A DNA stretch of 7,113 nucleotides from Pelagibius sp041565695 (GTDB taxonomy: Bacteria > Pseudomonadota > Alphaproteobacteria > Kiloniellales > Kiloniellaceae), in assembly GCA_041565695.1 (NCBI GenBank), contig JBFGUI010000206.1, positions 1 to 7,113 on the forward strand, read 5' to 3'. Both the position numbers and the translations under genes were made by a program. Below the pieces are notes generated by a model. It was not told the origin of the DNA and made no database searches. It saw nothing but the letters and a program-made list of their open reading frames with translations. Shown in pieces: positions 5,815 through 7,113 of this stretch. The number at the start of each line of letters is the position of its first letter. Within the stretch, counting starts at the first letter, position 1.

Positions 5815-7062
5815 ATGAGCGACAACGTCCGCGACCAGTACGAAGCCTACCCCTATCCCTCGCGCGATCCGGCCGAGGAAGCCAGGCGGCTGATCATCGG
5901 CTCGCCGAGCAGCCTGCTGGAGGTCAACCACTACCTCTTTGCCGGGCGGCGCGACTTTGCCAAGCCGTTCCGCGCGCTGGTGGCCGGCGGCGGCACCGGC
6001 GATGCCACCATCATGCTGGCCCAGCAGCTGGCCGACGCGGCCAGGGAGTCGGAGGGCGCGGGCGAGGTGGTCTATCTCGACCTGTCGCAGACTTCCCGCG
6101 CCATCGCCGAGGCGCGCGCCAAAGCTCGGGGGCTCACCAACATCCGCTTCGTCACCGGCTCGCTGCTCGATCTGGAGGCGCTTGACCTCGGCACCTTCGA
6201 CTACATCGATTGCTGCGGTGTGCTGCATCACCTGCATGATCCGGAGGCCGGCCTTGCGGCGCTCACGGAGGTTCTGGCGCCCGACGGCGGCATGGGGCTC
6301 ATGGTCTACGGCACCTACGGGCGCGACGGCGTCTATCCCCTTCAGGACCTGCTGCGCCGTCTGGTCGGCGACCGGTCACTCGCCGAGCAGGTCAGCTTCA
6401 CGCGGCGCCTGCTCGCCAACCTGCCGCCCACCAACCTCTTCGCCCGCAATCCGGTGCTGCGCGACCACAGCGGCAGCGACGCGGAGCTGGTCGACCTGCT
6501 GCTGCACAGCCGGGACCGCTCCTACACCGTGGAGCAGCTGGCCGAACTGGTGCGCGGCGCGGGCCTGCATCTGATCTCCTTCATCGAGCCGCTGCGCTAT
6601 GAACCGGCCACCTACCTGAAGGACCCGGTGCTGCTGCGCCAGTTTGGCAACCTGTCGATGGAGGAGTGCGCCGCCGGCGCCGAGAAGCTGGCCGGCAATC
6701 TCAAGACCCATGTGTTCTACGTCTCGAAGCGCCCGGCCGCCGACACCCTGGCCTGGCCCGACGGGCCCGAGGCGATCCCCTGCCTGCGCGTGCTCGACGG
6801 CGCGCAGCTGGCCAAGGCGGTGCAGCGCGACCTGGTGCTGAAGGGGGAGTTCGACGGACTGCCGCTGAAGTTCCCGCTGCCGCGCCTGGCCACCGCGGTG
6901 CTGCCCTGGATCGACGGGAAGACGTCGCTCGGAGAGATCCAGTCCGCCCTGCACAATCTCGATTCGCGCCAGGACTGGGATCATTTCAAGGCGCAGTTCG
7001 ATCAGCTCTACCAGGTGCTCGGCGGCCTCAACCACCTGCTGATCCGCTACGCGCCGACATAG
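5815..7062 (+). CDS. Class I SAM-dependent methyltransferase with uncharacterised C-terminal module
   Basis: This 415-residue protein has a class I methyltransferase core. Seen: an N-terminal YEAYPYPSRDP motif (9-19), typical of a family of larger bacterial methyltransferases; SAM motif I ALVAGGGTGDATIMLA (54-69); the acidic strand end VVYLDLSQTS (85-94), where D89 would hold the SAM ribose; GSLLDL (115-120); FDYIDCCGVLHHLHDPEAGL (128-147); and LAPDGGMGLMVYG (154-166). Residues about 170-300 are mostly helical-looking and may form the substrate cap. After FYVSKRP (301-307), about 108 further residues contain PWIDGKTSLGEIQSAL (364-379), which resembles a small winged-helix or PqqD-like module. 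Target (small molecule, protein or RNA) is unknown. It lies 50 bases after the quinone oxidoreductase, with hairpins between, so it may be a separate unit or a distal operon gene. The methyltransferase fold is certain; the function is open. Confidence 0.87.
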   Translation: MSDNVRDQYEAYPYPSRDPAEEARRLIIGSPSSLLEVNHYLFAGRRDFAKPFRALVAGGGTGDATIMLAQQLADAARESEGAGEVVYLDLSQTSRAIAEARAKARGLTNIRFVTGSLLDLEALDLGTFDYIDCCGVLHHLHDPEAGLAALTEVLAPDGGMGLMVYGTYGRDGVYPLQDLLRRLVGDRSLAEQVSFTRRLLANLPPTNLFARNPVLRDHSGSDAELVDLLLHSRDRSYTVEQLAELVRGAGLHLISFIEPLRYEPATYLKDPVLLRQFGNLSMEECAAGAEKLAGNLKTHVFYVSKRPAADTLAWPDGPEAIPCLRVLDGAQLAKAVQRDLVLKGEFDGLPLKFPLPRLATAVLPWIDGKTSLGEIQSALHNLDSRQDWDHFKAQFDQLYQVLGGLNHLLIRYAPT

Positions 7063-7082
7063 CGGGGATCCCGGAAAAGCAG

Positions 7083-7110
7083 AAGGGCGGCGCGTTGCCG
7101 AGCCGCCCTT
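7083..7110 (+). terminator. Hairpin, probable transcription terminator after the methyltransferase
   Basis: AAGGGCGGC and GCCGCCCTT form a perfect nine-pair stem with a ten-base loop, starting 20 bases after the stop codon. On the plus strand only TT, at the end of the stem, then AGG follow before the window ends, so the T-tract is poor. Read on the minus strand the hairpin is followed by a T-rich stretch (CTGCTTTTCC), so it may act mainly for, or also for, a gene entering from the right. Confidence 0.65.
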
Positions 7111-7113
7111 AGG

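Noticed and set aside
6376..7035. 219-codon minus-strand open frame
   Set aside because: It is antisense to the methyltransferase, with compositional features of a shadow frame.

Overview
This GC-rich window reads as a chromosomal segment of an alphaproteobacterium, most likely from the Rhodospirillales or a related group. That is inferred from an ECF11-type RpoE-ChrR pair, an IalB-family periplasmic protein next to rlmN, a Rhizobium etli-type (PF06089) asparaginase, and dense coding with G/C-rich third positions. No tRNA, rRNA, CRISPR array, insertion sequence or phage gene was seen. Coding density is high, and no gap between genes exceeds about 160 bases.

Layout. (1) Bases 1-1680, minus strand: a signal-peptide-bearing IalB-family gene is followed after 53 bases by rlmN, which runs off the left edge. 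(2) Bases 1681-1840: a 160-base divergent intergenic region holding the only AT-rich patch of the window and probably the promoters for both sides. (3) Bases 1841-3090, plus strand: an ECF sigma factor translationally coupled (ATGA overlap) to a ChrR-type zinc anti-sigma factor with a cupin domain. (4) Bases 3098-3628, minus strand: a TrmH/SpoU RNA 2'-O-methyltransferase, convergent with chrR with 7 bases between them. (5) Bases 3721-5764, plus strand: a zinc-type, non-canonical L-asparaginase followed 13 bases later by an NAD(P)H:quinone oxidoreductase. (6) Bases 5815-7062, plus strand: a two-module SAM-dependent methyltransferase of unknown target, preceded by two hairpins and followed by a strong hairpin that probably ends transcription.

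Functional reading. The sigma/anti-sigma pair keeps every metal ligand known from Rhodobacter sphaeroides ChrR, so it should be a working singlet-oxygen or organic-peroxide sensor. Its neighbours are mainly RNA modification (RlmN, TrmH-like), envelope (IalB) and small-molecule metabolism (asparaginase, quinone reductase). No single pathway links them all. The least understood parts are the C-terminal module of the last methyltransferase, the IalB protein, and the control of the divergent IalB/sigma region. I did not find a clearly new multi-gene system here.
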